Part shown: one piece after another, positions 1-7,598 of the stretch
Numbering within the stretch: position 1 is the stretch's first letter
Layout of the letters: the number at the start of each line of letters is the position of its first letter
NCBI RefSeq assembly: GCF_014138605.1
Contig: NZ_JACJHX010000003.1
Location: 1 to 64,000, forward strand
Length of the DNA: 64,000 nucleotides
Direction: 5' to 3'
DNA from: Peribacillus huizhouensis
GTDB taxonomy: Bacteria; Bacillota; Bacilli; Bacillales; DSM-1321
Program-made: the position numbers and the translations under genes
The notes under the pieces: model-generated
The model's database searches: none
Seen by the model: only the letters and a program-made list of their open reading frames with translations
Told to the model about the DNA's origin: nothing

Positions 1-173
1 TCCTCTAACCCCTGAATTCCTTCTCTTTTATAGTGAGCTATCCACCTTTGCACAGTTGTATATCCAATCCCTAACTCTTTGGAAATTGATCTAATCCCCA
101 TATCTTCGTTTTCATATAAATGAATCGCTTTTAGCTTAATCTCTTTTGTATATGTTGTTCTAATTTTCCCCAT
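1..173 (-). pseudogene. IS3-type transposase OrfA, N-terminal part (runs off the window)
   Basis: Reading leftward from the ATG at 173-171, 57 codons are open to the window edge. The peptide starts MGKIRTTYTKEIKLKAIHLY and contains a helix-turn-helix (GIRSISKELGIGYTTVQRW), as in the DNA-binding OrfA of IS3-family elements. A good Shine-Dalgarno (GGAGGGG, complement of 182-188) precedes the start. The end and the OrfB partner lie outside the window, so intact or broken cannot be decided. The AT-rich sequence at 190-245 may hold the element end, but I could not pair it with a second end. Confidence 0.6.
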
Positions 174-276
174 GAAAAAATCCCCTCCATAGAAGACAGT
201 ACAATCCTTTCTTTTTACTGTCTACTATAAGGGGATAATAACAATTTGAAGATCCTTGGTAGTATTACTATAATAA

Positions 277-894
277 TTAATCAAAATAGACAGATTCTTG
301 TGGATTATGTAAATGCTTAAAGGCTAATTTGATTTGTGATTCTGTATTTCGAGGTATTGATAATGATGGCAGTTCATTTTCAGCAAAAAACTCAACTGCA
401 CTAGTTTCTATTCCTTTTTTGGCTTGCCCACCGATTATTTCACATTGGATAAACATTTTATAAACGTGATAAGGAGAAGGAGGATGTGGATGACACTTCT
501 TATCTAGTACCCCTAATAATTTAATCGCTTTTACATCAAATCCTGATTCTTCTTTCACTTCTTTGACTGCAACTTCACTTGGGGTTAATCCAATATCACC
601 CCAACCGCCTGGTAACGACCAATCTCCGTCAGTATTTTCTCTAACCATTAAGATTTTATTATCTTTAAAAACAACAGACCTAATATCTACCTTAGGAGTT
701 GCATAACCAGTTTCATTGGCAAACAGATTGTTTATAATGGTCTTGTCAATATCTGTTTGTTGTGACATTATTTCAACGCTAATATTTCTTATCAATTCAA
801 ATCGTTCCAAGTCATATACATCTTTTGAATAAGTTAATCCTGCTTGAGCAATTGATTGAAGTTGTTTTGCCCATTCAAGCCATTTAGGTTCCAC
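277..894 (-). CDS. NUDIX hydrolase with N-terminal NUDIX_N_2-type domain (YjhB-like)
   Basis: The product is 205 residues. Residues about 1-65 form a helical extension typical of ADP-ribose pyrophosphatase-like NUDIX proteins, and residues about 68-195 are the NUDIX fold. The NUDIX box is visible (SLPGGWGDIGLTPSEVAV then KEVKEESGF). It keeps the catalytic EExG core, but the first Glu is Asp and the usual Arg of REVxEE is Lys, substitutions common in YjhB-like members. It probably hydrolyses a nucleoside diphosphate linked to another group, perhaps ADP-ribose; the substrate is inferred from the family. The gene stands alone, with an accessory fragment on one side and gene-poor DNA on the other. 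Confidence 0.85.
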   Translation of the reverse strand: MEPKWLEWAKQLQSIAQAGLTYSKDVYDLERFELIRNISVEIMSQQTDIDKTIINNLFANETGYATPKVDIRSVVFKDNKILMVRENTDGDWSLPGGWGDIGLTPSEVAVKEVKEESGFDVKAIKLLGVLDKKCHPHPPSPYHVYKMFIQCEIIGGQAKKGIETSAVEFFAENELPSLSIPRNTESQIKLAFKHLHNPQESVYFD

Positions 895-1539
895 TTATCA
901 TCACCACCAATTCTGTTATACCTCCAATTATCACATGAATACTCTATACAAATCTAGTTTACATAAAGTCAATTTTCGGAAGTTCCGAAACATAAAACCC
1001 CTTGGTGGTCAAGGGGTTCCGAATGGTCCATTTTTATCGGTTATACATGATTTTATACATGGTTGATGAATCAACATTTTCGGCTTCTGAAGAAGCCTGG
1101 TAGCTACATAAAAAAGGGGTGTTTTATGCAAATTCTTCTTTCACTAAAGCCCCCGATAGTTTAAGTGAAATACTTCACATACCGAATCCGATACAAATAA
1201 GGGGAGTAGTCCATCTTTAGTCCAAAACCAGAATAAGGATAAAAGGGTACCTTCCTTTTCAAAAGCAAGTCTTCCCCTTAAAGAGATCTTTCATTGAGAT
1301 TTATAACAAGTTGAATAAAATTAATCCCCATCGTTACTTCCAAAGACAACATTTTATGAAGCATTTAACATGAATTAGGCTTTTAAATCAGTAACAGTCA
1401 CCTAAAAGTAAGCATATTTTGTTGAAGAGAGTACACGTAGTATATCTTAATTACACATAACTGACAAAATTTCTTCCTTCAAATCTCTTGTTAGATGTCT
1501 GTTTAACCTATTTTTCTTAAATAAACAGGGGAGGTAAAA
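895..1539. other. Gene-poor stretch upstream of the bacteriocin-like gene
   Basis: I see no coding region here. A perfect 9-bp stem (AACCCCTTG 996-1004 / CAAGGGGTT 1010-1018) is followed on the minus strand by a T-rich run, so it looks like a terminator for a minus-strand gene no longer present. At 1139-1165 lies ACTAAAGCCCCCGATAGTTTA, a motif that recurs in variant form at 1965-1990 on the other side of the bacteriocin-like gene. Confidence 0.4.
1528..1534 (+). promoter_or_regulatory. Ribosome binding site of the frameshifted leader
   Basis: GGGGAGG lies 5 bases before an ATG at 1540-1542. It is the only good ribosome binding site here, and it serves the wrong frame relative to the Cys-rich ORF. 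It therefore marks where the ancestral start codon was. Confidence 0.6.
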
Positions 1540-1790
1540 ATGCTCAAAATGAACTTCAAACTTTAGGAATGGATAATTTTCAAGTTGGTCAGTTAATTCC
1601 TATGGGTCCTCAGAGTCAGGATCCGAGAATATTTGGCGGTATGCGTTGTATGCGTTGCGGTGGCATGATGTGCGGCGGTATGCGTTGTGGTGGATTCCGA
1701 TGTTTCGGTTGCTTCGGCTGTGGTGGTGGTTGTGGTTGTGGTGGTTGTTATAGCGGCTACAACGATTACGACGATTGGTACAATTACTAA
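1540..1790 (+). pseudogene. Heterocycloanthracin/sonorensin-like TOMM bacteriocin precursor, leader frameshifted
   Basis: From the first in-frame ATG (1569) the ORF encodes 73 residues ending in ten cysteines spaced by Gly/Met/Arg/Phe (GGMRC, MRC, GGMMC, GGFRC, FGC), then an acidic/aromatic tail (YNDYDDWYNY). Reading the same frame further upstream gives NELQTLGMDNFQVGQLIP, which matches the leader of the heterocycloanthracin family (thiazole/oxazole-modified microcins with Cys-Xaa-Xaa repeats). The well-spaced RBS and ATG (1540) are one base out of frame and reach TAG at 1564. One missing base after ATG explains this. That family is known to be encoded far from its maturation operon, and no cyclodehydratase or dehydrogenase gene is in this window. 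It could still be expressed weakly from 1569, without the leader. Confidence 0.65.
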
Positions 1791-1824
1791 TTCACAAAAG
1801 AAAGAATGGATATCTATTGAAATA

Positions 1825-1865
1825 AAGTGCCCATGCATAATTTGCGGGCAAGGGCACTTCTTTAC
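1825..1865 (+). terminator. Terminator after the bacteriocin-like gene
   Basis: Stem AAGTGCCC (1825-1832) / GGGCACTT (1852-1859), followed by a short T-rich tail. It lies 35 bases after the stop codon and fits a rho-independent terminator for the small Cys-rich gene. Confidence 0.7.
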
Positions 1866-2009
1866 TGATTTTCATTTTGGACAAAAAATCGTACACTAAC
1901 TGATAGGGCACAATCGTAACGATCTAATAAGAATTGGGATTCCCACAGCAACCCCACTGTTCAACTAAAGCACCCATTAGTTTAATAACAAAGTATCAAA
2001 CTTTATTTC

Positions 2010-2177
2010 ATGTCACACAAACAACATTTCCTGTATCTTATGGTATTCTGGCTCGTAGCGTTTGTGAACGTGCTAGTTATGTCAGTAAACTTCGCTTCTT
2101 TTCTGGAAAAATGGGCAGTGGTAAAGTTCAATTATAGTAAATTATACAAAAAAGATTTAGATATTAATTTATTTTAG
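2010..2177 (+). CDS. Possible 55-residue single-pass membrane peptide (weak)
   Basis: ATG at 2010 opens 55 codons to TAG at 2175. The peptide begins MSHKQHFLYLMVFWLV, has a hydrophobic stretch at about residues 7-30 and a basic C-terminus (KLYKKDL). No ribosome binding site is visible, and I do not recognise a family. It could be the remnant of a membrane protein or chance. Recorded because the surrounding 300 bases hold nothing else. Confidence 0.2.
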   Translation: MSHKQHFLYLMVFWLVAFVNVLVMSVNFASFLEKWAVVKFNYSKLYKKDLDINLF

Positions 2178-2191
2178 AAACTTTTCATATA

Positions 2192-2218
2192 AAATGCTAC
2201 CCATTGAGAATGAGTAGC
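2192..2218 (-). terminator. Terminator of the small secreted protein gene
   Basis: Stem GCTACCCATT (2196-2205) / AATGAGTAGC (2209-2218), 12 bases beyond the stop codon of the minus-strand gene. On the minus strand it is followed by ATTTTATATG. Confidence 0.6.
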
Positions 2219-2230
2219 AAGTAATACAAG

Positions 2231-2638
2231 TTATTTGAAAATAATTTGTAGTTTTCCATTTACTTTGCCAGAGGAATATCCATCTTTCACATCAACATAA
2301 AATTTACCTATTTTCATACCTGTGAATAATGTCTTTCCACCTGTTAAGCTATGATAGCCTGTGCACTTTCCGGTACTAGCATTGCAGAGACGAGCCCGTA
2401 AGTTACTATAATTAGTCAATAACTTACTTCCAGACGAGGTCTTTAAATAGATTGGGGGAACTAGTTCTACCTCTAAGTCACTACCTTTGTTAGGATTTCC
2501 AATTTCACCATCCCATTTTCCATCTTCTGTTTGAAAAGAATACTGAGGAACACTTGCTTGAGCAGAAGAAGTACTTAATACCATTCCACCTACCAGAACT
2601 AACACAAAGGTACTTAAGATTGAAAATAAGCTTTTTAT
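2231..2638 (-). CDS. Small secreted protein, unknown function, with ATA at the expected start codon
   Basis: The mature part begins after a signal peptide ending STSSAQA and has about 105 residues with no domain I recognise. It has two cysteines (RARLCNAS, GKCTGYH) that could form a disulfide. The first ATG/GTG/TTG-type start in frame is a GTG at 2605, which gives a short signal sequence and no ribosome binding site. Eleven codons upstream, at 2638-2636, is ATA, in frame and 7 bases after GGAGGAGG. Starting there gives xKSLFSILSTFVLVLVGG, a normal signal peptide. Either ATG mutated to ATA (near-silent gene), or AUA is used inefficiently, or it is a sequencing error. A terminator follows the gene. 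Confidence 0.55.
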   Translation of the reverse strand: MKSLFSILSTFVLVLVGGMVLSTSSAQASVPQYSFQTEDGKWDGEIGNPNKGSDLEVELVPPIYLKTSSGSKLLTNYSNLRARLCNASTGKCTGYHSLTGGKTLFTGMKIGKFYVDVKDGYSSGKVNGKLQIIFK

Positions 2639-2781
2639 GTTATTTCCTCCTCCAATCTTTATCCCTTTTATAATATCAGAATAAACTGATTATTAAAATA
2701 GTTAAAAATGACCAAAGCTTCTTAGGTTCAAACATCTTTTGGTTGCGTCATCTTCATCAACCTTACTTAAATAAAGTTCAT

Positions 2782-2815
2782 GAACCGAAAACATCTGTAA
2801 TTTCGGTTTTTTCTT
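2782..2815 (+). terminator. Hairpin with T-run
   Basis: AACCGAAA and TTTCGGTT arms around a CATCTGTAA loop are followed by TTTTTTCTT on the plus strand. No intact plus-strand gene precedes it, so it is probably a leftover from rearrangement next to the truncated recombinase. Confidence 0.5.
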
Positions 2816-2822
2816 ATTTAAG

Positions 2823-3161
2823 CTAAAAGGCGGTACCTCCAAAATTTATCTTATGAACAGAAAAGAAATCTTGTTGAAGGGGAGTGACTTTTGAACTTTC
2901 ATAAGGACTTCTTAACCTCCCCACAAACTCTACTAAATCTTCTAAACCGATATACTTATAATCTTTGTTTACTTCCCCTAAGTAGGTGAAAAAATGTTTT
3001 AAGGAATAACAATATGTTTTTTGAGTATTAGGACTTTTTCCCGTCTTATCTAAATACTTTAAATAGTTCATAACTGGCATCACTGGAAGTCCCTTTTGAT
3101 TGAGTAATATGTATCTCTTATTGTTACTCTCTAAGATAACTTCTTGAACTCTAATAGAACT
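2823..3161 (-). pseudogene. Tyrosine recombinase/integrase, truncated after the N-terminal core-binding domain
   Basis: The open frame contains MPVMNYLKYLDKTGKSPNT and KTYCYSLKHFFTYLG, the SAM-like core-binding domain of phage-type integrases and Tn554-like recombinases. The frame continues upstream of the first ATG (QEVILESNNKRYILLNQ), back to an ATT codon near 3161 placed after GGGAGGTGA, where ATG would be expected. Homology stops after SSKVTPLQQ, and the last residues up to the stop at 2823 look unrelated. The whole catalytic domain (Arg-His-Arg-Tyr) is missing. This is a dead fragment, cut by a deletion or insertion at about 2880. Confidence 0.65.
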
Positions 3162-3173
3162 TCACCTCCCGAA

Positions 3174-3509
3174 ATATGGTAACAATCATTCTAAAGATTT
3201 CACTATGTCTCCCGTTGTGAGCTACATCCTCCCAACCCCCAAAAGAAGAACGTATGTTTTTAATTATTTTATACATAGTAGACTATAACAATATCTAATT
3301 AATAAATCTAATTTGTATGGAAAAAGAGGATATATGTCATATATTGAACATAATATCCTCTTATTATTTTAGTCTATTTAATAAAATTGTAGAAAGGCTC
3401 TTTTAAGATGTATAAATTTAAATCAATCGAAATGTGATTGTTTCAGAAATGGATAATAGAGTTGTTAATTCGTTAGACAAATCTATAAAGAATGTCCTGA
3501 TATGTAATA
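3174..3509. other. Intergenic stretch with a bidirectional hairpin
   Basis: No coding region. AAGAGGATAT and ATATCCTCTT arms at about 3323-3364 form a hairpin with T-rich flanks on both sides. It can terminate transcripts in either direction, including any coming from upstream toward phzF. Confidence 0.45.
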
Positions 3510-4400
3510 TTATTCTATTTCAATCTCAATATTTTTTACAAAAACAGCCGTACCTGAAATAGAGATGTTTAGCTGCTCTTCTTCTCCATTTACATGTACA
3601 TATACTCGTCCATCTTTATTGATTTCATGTCCTTGCTCAACAATAAGTGTTGCAGGTAAACTAATATCTTTATTTACAAACTTTTTATAATACGCGCCCA
3701 TCACGCCTGAAGCTGTTCCTGTAATGGCATCTTCAATTGTCCCCGAATAAGGAGATGAAAAATGACGAGCATGCATATCGTTTTCATGATCGCGCACTTC
3801 AAAACAGATAGGGTGTACAGAAACTCTTGGCATCTCTAATAAAACCTTCGGAAATGCTTCGGTGTTTGGTGTCATTTTTGAAAAGCTTGATAACTGTTTA
3901 ATTGGGATAATTAATGTCCAAATGCCTGTACTTCCATAAACAATTGGAAATTCTGAATGTAAATCTTCTTCTCGTATTCCAATGGAAGCTGCTAAATCGG
4001 ATTTTGAACCGCTAAATGAGTGGAACTGTGGTTTTGCATGTTGCATAGTTATAAGTAATTGATTATTTTCTTCACGAATTTGTATCGGCAATACACCTGC
4101 ATTGGTTTCAATTGTGAAATTTGATTTTTCTAGTATTCCATCCATTCTTAAAGCATAAACCGTTCCCATCGTCGCATGACCGCATAAATTCATTTCGTGT
4201 CCAGGTGTGAAATATCGAATGCGAAAATCAGCAATATCCGAAGGAACAACAAAAGCTGTTTCATTAAATCCAACTGCTGCAGCAATAGCGAGCATTTGTT
4301 TTTCAGAATAATCCTCACCATTCAATACGACGCCAGCTGGGTTTCCTTTCTCTGGAATAGAACTAAAAGCATCAATATGCCTAATCTTTACTTTTGGCAA
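3510..4400 (-). CDS. PhzF family isomerase/epimerase
   Basis: The product is 296 residues, the normal length for the PhzF/YddE fold (two similar halves). Visible motifs are HIDAFSSIPEKGNPAG near the N-terminus, the catalytic-Glu motif NETAF (Glu47), CGHATMG at about 74-80, and the C-terminal GTASGVMGAYY. Family members isomerise small metabolites. There is no phenazine operon here, so the substrate is unknown and phenazine synthesis should not be inferred. The ATG at 4400 is preceded by GGAGGTACG. The next gene downstream on this strand is the truncated recombinase, so it is probably monocistronic. Confidence 0.85.
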   Translation of the reverse strand: MPKVKIRHIDAFSSIPEKGNPAGVVLNGEDYSEKQMLAIAAAVGFNETAFVVPSDIADFRIRYFTPGHEMNLCGHATMGTVYALRMDGILEKSNFTIETNAGVLPIQIREENNQLLITMQHAKPQFHSFSGSKSDLAASIGIREEDLHSEFPIVYGSTGIWTLIIPIKQLSSFSKMTPNTEAFPKVLLEMPRVSVHPICFEVRDHENDMHARHFSSPYSGTIEDAITGTASGVMGAYYKKFVNKDISLPATLIVEQGHEINKDGRVYVHVNGEEEQLNISISGTAVFVKNIEIEIE

Positions 4401-4517
4401 AATACGTACCTCCTTCCATCATTATCTTTGATCATACAATCGGGCGAATATGGAACAAAGGTAATCACCTTTTCTTAATAAAGTAATACAGTTTAGTTGA
4501 AGAAGGTGATAGGGATA

Positions 4518-4568
4518 TACTAACCATCAGTGGGTGATAAAAACCACTAATGGAAGTCTTACTTTATC
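4518..4568 (+). repeat. Palindromic element copy R1 (right-end fragment)
   Basis: ACTAACCATCAGTGGGTGAT, then ACCACTAATGGAAGTCTTAC, then TTTATC. This is the right-hand module of the dispersed element family (CAGTGGG/CCACT hairpin, GAAGT..CACTTTATC end). It stops two bases before the stop codon of the neighbouring TerD/TerA-like pseudogene. Confidence 0.6.
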
Positions 4569-4570
4569 GA

Positions 4571-5443
4571 TTACTTTTTACCAGCTATCCATTTCATTCC
4601 CCAACCATAAGCACGATCCATATCAGGGTGTCCATTGAAATATTCAATCAGACGCTCCACTTTAAACGTTTCGTCATTCACATTCTCAATCAAAGCTATA
4701 GCACACATAACTTTTCCGTTGCGATGTTCATCTAATTTTACTTCAATGTCAGGGCCTGCGGGATATTTCAATGTTACGATTCCATCTGTTTGTGATCAAT
4801 TTGCAACCCCTTCATATATAAATGAGTAAACAAGAACTCGTTTAATATCTGAAATCTTATTTCCGTTAATACGTAGGTTTTCTCCACCAACAGCTGAACC
4901 AGTGCGGTCATCTGCATCCAATTGCATATATGGTCTATTGTTAAAATTCCCAAATGCATTCCCTAGAGCTTGAACACAGCCCTTTTCGCCGTTTTTCAGC
5001 TCATATAAACATCCTAAATCAAGATCGACATGATTGGATTTTCCTAAAAGAGCAGATAAGAACCCGCCTGATTTCTTTCCTCCGCTTTGTTGATTCCAAT
5101 TCAAGTTTACTAGGATTTCACCAATTGACTGATTACTTGTTTTAGTTAGATTTATCCCGCATTAACGGGCAGTAAAACCTCTTCTCAAGGCTTAGAGGAA
5201 TCGAGGAATAACTGCCCGTAAAAGCCCGATTGGTGAGATACAGTGAAACTTGCCGATGCGTGAGCAGAGGTCTAGTTGAACCAATCGGGTTCGTAGTATC
5301 GCTTTATCTCCGCGGTAGCGGGGATATTAGCGATAGTAGAACGGGACTAACAAACAGTGGGGGATGAAGAAAACCCCACTGTTGAAGTTTCACTTTATCG
5401 CTTGTCCTTTTTTCTTCAATTCAATTTTGTTCAGATTCACCAT
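4571..5443 (-). pseudogene. TerD/TerA-like stress (tellurium-resistance family) protein, disrupted twice
   Basis: Three pieces form one gene. The start (5443-5400) has a good RBS and encodes MVNLNKIELKKKGQAI. A 243-bp palindromic element follows. The frame then resumes (NLTKTSNQSIGEILVNLNW) to 4799, where TGA (4798-4796) replaces an expected Trp codon (GVAN-stop-SQTDG), and runs on in the same frame to 4571, ending GWGMKWIAGKK. Joined, it encodes about 210 residues of the TerD superfamily, with VDLDLGCLYEL and DADDRTGS matching the calcium-binding beta-sandwich. These proteins are linked to tellurite, phage and envelope stress. With an insertion and a nonsense codon, no full product is expected. 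Confidence 0.8.
5151..5399 (+). mobile_element. Palindromic element copy R2, inserted in the TerD/TerA-like gene
   Basis: The 249-bp interval is flanked by TTTATC on both sides (5151-5156 and 5394-5399). Deleting one TTTATC plus the 243 bp between restores an uninterrupted TerD/TerA-like reading frame, so the interval is an insertion with a 6-bp duplication (or an end-shared hexamer). It holds three nested stems: ACGGGCAGT 5165-5173 / ACTGCCCGT 5211-5219; CCCGATTGG 5226-5234 / CCAATCGGG about 5281-5289; CAGTGGGG / CCCCACTG at about 5356-5381. No ORF is inside, so any movement must depend on another element. It is the longest copy in the window. Confidence 0.75.
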
Positions 5444-5703
5444 AAAAAATCACTCCCTATTCTGATAAGTATTTTCATTATAAATGAATCCTAAAAATTA
5501 GGAATAGTGAGTTTAATAGCCGCCTATAAAAAGTGGTTTTTTACAAGATCACAGAACTATTGTGTTGTAGGATCTGACTCTGTGGATGGGACATACTGTA
5601 TGTCTTTTGATAATGAAATTTATGATTTTGTTACTGCAATATATTACCTATAAAAAAAAGAATCGATAGTTGTGTTTTCGAAATAAGTATGATAAATTAA
5701 ATG

Positions 5704-5717
5704 TGTAATCGGTTACA
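5704..5717 (+). promoter_or_regulatory. LacI-family operator / cre-like site of the rbs operon
   Basis: TGTAATCGGTTACA is a 14-bp palindrome matching the cre/LacI-type consensus TGWAANCGNTNWCA. It lies 20 bases before rbsR, just after a -10-like TAAATT. It is a likely site for RbsR and/or CcpA, giving autoregulation and glucose repression. Confidence 0.7.
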
Positions 5718-5736
5718 TGGTGTGAGGTGAGGCTAT

Positions 5737-6726
5737 ATGGCAACAATAAAGGATGTCGCTAAACAAGCAGGAGTCTCAGTAGCGACTGTTTCAAGAGTGT
5801 TAAATGATAATGGGTATGTTCATGAAGATACAAGAAAACTAGTAATCGAAGCCATTCAACAGCTAAGCTATAAACCTAATGAAGTTGCTCGATCACTTTT
5901 TAAAAAGAAATCTAGATTGATTGGTTTATTGCTCCCGGATATTCGAAATCCATTCTTTCCTGAGCTAGCACGCGGGATAGAGGATGAGATACAAGAGCAG
6001 GGCTATCAATTAATAATTGGCAATATAGACGAGAAATATCCGAAAGAAATGGATTATATACAAACATTTGAACAAAATAATGTAACCGGCATCATTACGG
6101 CAACGAATCTTACTGGTCGAAGCCATTATGATGATCTTTCATCACCAGTGGTTTTCCTTGACCGAACCTTTAATGACCATCCATCTGTATTTGTAGATGG
6201 AATCGAAGGTGGACGCATGGCTGCCTCGGAGTTAGTGAAAAGGGGGAGCAAACGGATTACCATTCTTAAAGGACCTGCACAATTGCAGACTGCACAAGAT
6301 CGATTTAATGGAGCAATAGCAGAGCTTCGTTCCGCAAACGTAGATTTTTCTGTGATTGAGACTAGTTCATTTTCTTTTTCAGATGCAGAGATATGGGCAG
6401 AGGAATTATTTGAAAAGTATCCTGATACAGATGGTATACTTGCGAGTAACGATGTGGTTGCGGCTGCGGTTATGCATGAAGCCCTTCGATTGGGGAAGGC
6501 GATACCGGAAGATCTTCAGCTGATCGGATTTGATGACATCCCGCTCAGCAGACTGCTATTTCCACCGCTATCTACGATTAGACAGCCTGCGTATGATATG
6601 GGAAAAGAAGCGGCAAAGCTGCTTATAAGATTGATCAATAAGGAAACACATTTTGAAAAAAACATACAAATGCCTGTTATGTTTATCGAAAGGCAGACGA
6701 CAAGAAAGGTTGAGGAAAATGGTTAA
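5737..6726 (+). CDS. rbsR: Ribose operon repressor, LacI family
   Basis: The product is 329 residues. Residues 1-55 are the LacI HTH and hinge helix (ATIKDVAKQAGVSVATVSRV), followed by a periplasmic-binding-protein-like sugar domain (about 60-325) with the conserved LIGFDDIPLS segment. It should repress the rbs operon until ribose or a derivative binds. The ATG at 5737 follows GGTGAGG. It overlaps rbsK by 8 bases, indicating translational coupling. The palindrome at 5704 is the likely autoregulatory site. The assignment as RbsR rests on the LacI family plus the rbsK and rbsD neighbours. Most of the transport genes it would control are deleted. Confidence 0.9.
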   Translation: MATIKDVAKQAGVSVATVSRVLNDNGYVHEDTRKLVIEAIQQLSYKPNEVARSLFKKKSRLIGLLLPDIRNPFFPELARGIEDEIQEQGYQLIIGNIDEKYPKEMDYIQTFEQNNVTGIITATNLTGRSHYDDLSSPVVFLDRTFNDHPSVFVDGIEGGRMAASELVKRGSKRITILKGPAQLQTAQDRFNGAIAELRSANVDFSVIETSSFSFSDAEIWAEELFEKYPDTDGILASNDVVAAAVMHEALRLGKAIPEDLQLIGFDDIPLSRLLFPPLSTIRQPAYDMGKEAAKLLIRLINKETHFEKNIQMPVMFIERQTTRKVEENG

Positions 6727-7597
6727 AATAACAGTAATCGGAAGTTCATCGATGGACTTGGTCGTAACAGCGCAGAAACGACCTGATAAAGGAGAAACGA
6801 TTCTTGGAGAGTCTTTCAAAACAGTGCCAGGTGGAAAAGGGGCCAACCAAGCTGTAGCAGCTAGCCGTCTTGGAGCAGAAGTGACGATGATCGGCCGAGT
6901 TGGCGATGATGATTTTGGGAAAGAGATTATTAAGAATTTCTCAAAAAATAATGTGCTAACACAGTGTGTGGAACGGGTTACAGGTATGGAAAGCGGGACC
7001 GCTCACATAACGCTTGCTGATGGTGACAACAGCATTATCGTTGTCAAAGCTGCAAACGACATGGTAACGGCGGAGTTTATAGAACAGAAGCTAGAGGTTA
7101 TTCGAGAATCCGATATCGTGCTCATTCAACAAGAGATTCCAGAAGAAACAGTAGAGTTTGTTAGTGAAACATGTTATAGCCTGGGGATTCCACTTCTATT
7201 AAATCCTGCGCCTGCAAGGCCATTAAGCCAAAAAGTAATAGAAAGAGCCACTTATATTACGCCGAATGAACTTGAAGCAGCCGTGCTATTCGGGAGCGAC
7301 GATATTCATGCCGCTTTAAAGAAGTATCCAAATAAGGTTTTTATCACAGAAGGCAAAAATGGTGTGCGGTATCATGATGGGGAAAAGGAAGTTCTCATTC
7401 CATCTTATCAAGTTGAAGTTGTGGATACGACAGGTGCAGGAGATACGTTCAATGCTGCCTTTGCCGTTGCTTTAGCAGAAGGTAAAGGATTTAGTGATAG
7501 TGTTCGTTTTGCGAACAGAGCAGCCTCTCTTTCGGTTACTAAGTTTGGAGCTCAAGGTGGCATGCCAACAAGAGAAGCTGTCGAAGGGAGTCTTTAA
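6719..7597 (+). CDS. rbsK: Ribokinase
   Basis: The product is 292 residues, the usual ribokinase length. It shows the PfkB signatures: GGKGANQAVAASRLGA near residues 39-54 and DTTGAGDTFNAAFAVAL with the catalytic Asp near the C-terminus. It phosphorylates D-ribose to ribose 5-phosphate for the pentose phosphate pathway. The start is ATG 6719, inside the end of rbsR, with GAGGAAA just before it; the longer in-frame extension to 6653 lies within rbsR and is not used. It appears intact even though the ribose importer is gone, so it can act only on ribose from other transporters or from nucleoside breakdown. Confidence 0.92.
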   Translation: MVKITVIGSSSMDLVVTAQKRPDKGETILGESFKTVPGGKGANQAVAASRLGAEVTMIGRVGDDDFGKEIIKNFSKNNVLTQCVERVTGMESGTAHITLADGDNSIIVVKAANDMVTAEFIEQKLEVIRESDIVLIQQEIPEETVEFVSETCYSLGIPLLLNPAPARPLSQKVIERATYITPNELEAAVLFGSDDIHAALKKYPNKVFITEGKNGVRYHDGEKEVLIPSYQVEVVDTTGAGDTFNAAFAVALAEGKGFSDSVRFANRAASLSVTKFGAQGGMPTREAVEGSL

Positions 7598-7598
7598 A

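Noticed and set aside
1593-1838. Open frame on the minus strand rich in Thr, over the bacteriocin-like gene
   Set aside because: It is the antisense of Gly/Cys codons (GGT/TGT), has no RBS and low-complexity content. It is a shadow.
1934-2137. Plus-strand frame of 67 codons
   Set aside because: No RBS, includes the CTAAAGC motif, no recognisable protein. A different frame (2010) looks slightly better and is listed at low confidence.
3510-4400. Phenazine biosynthesis from the PhzF homologue
   Set aside because: No other phz genes are present; PhzF-like proteins are widespread with other roles.
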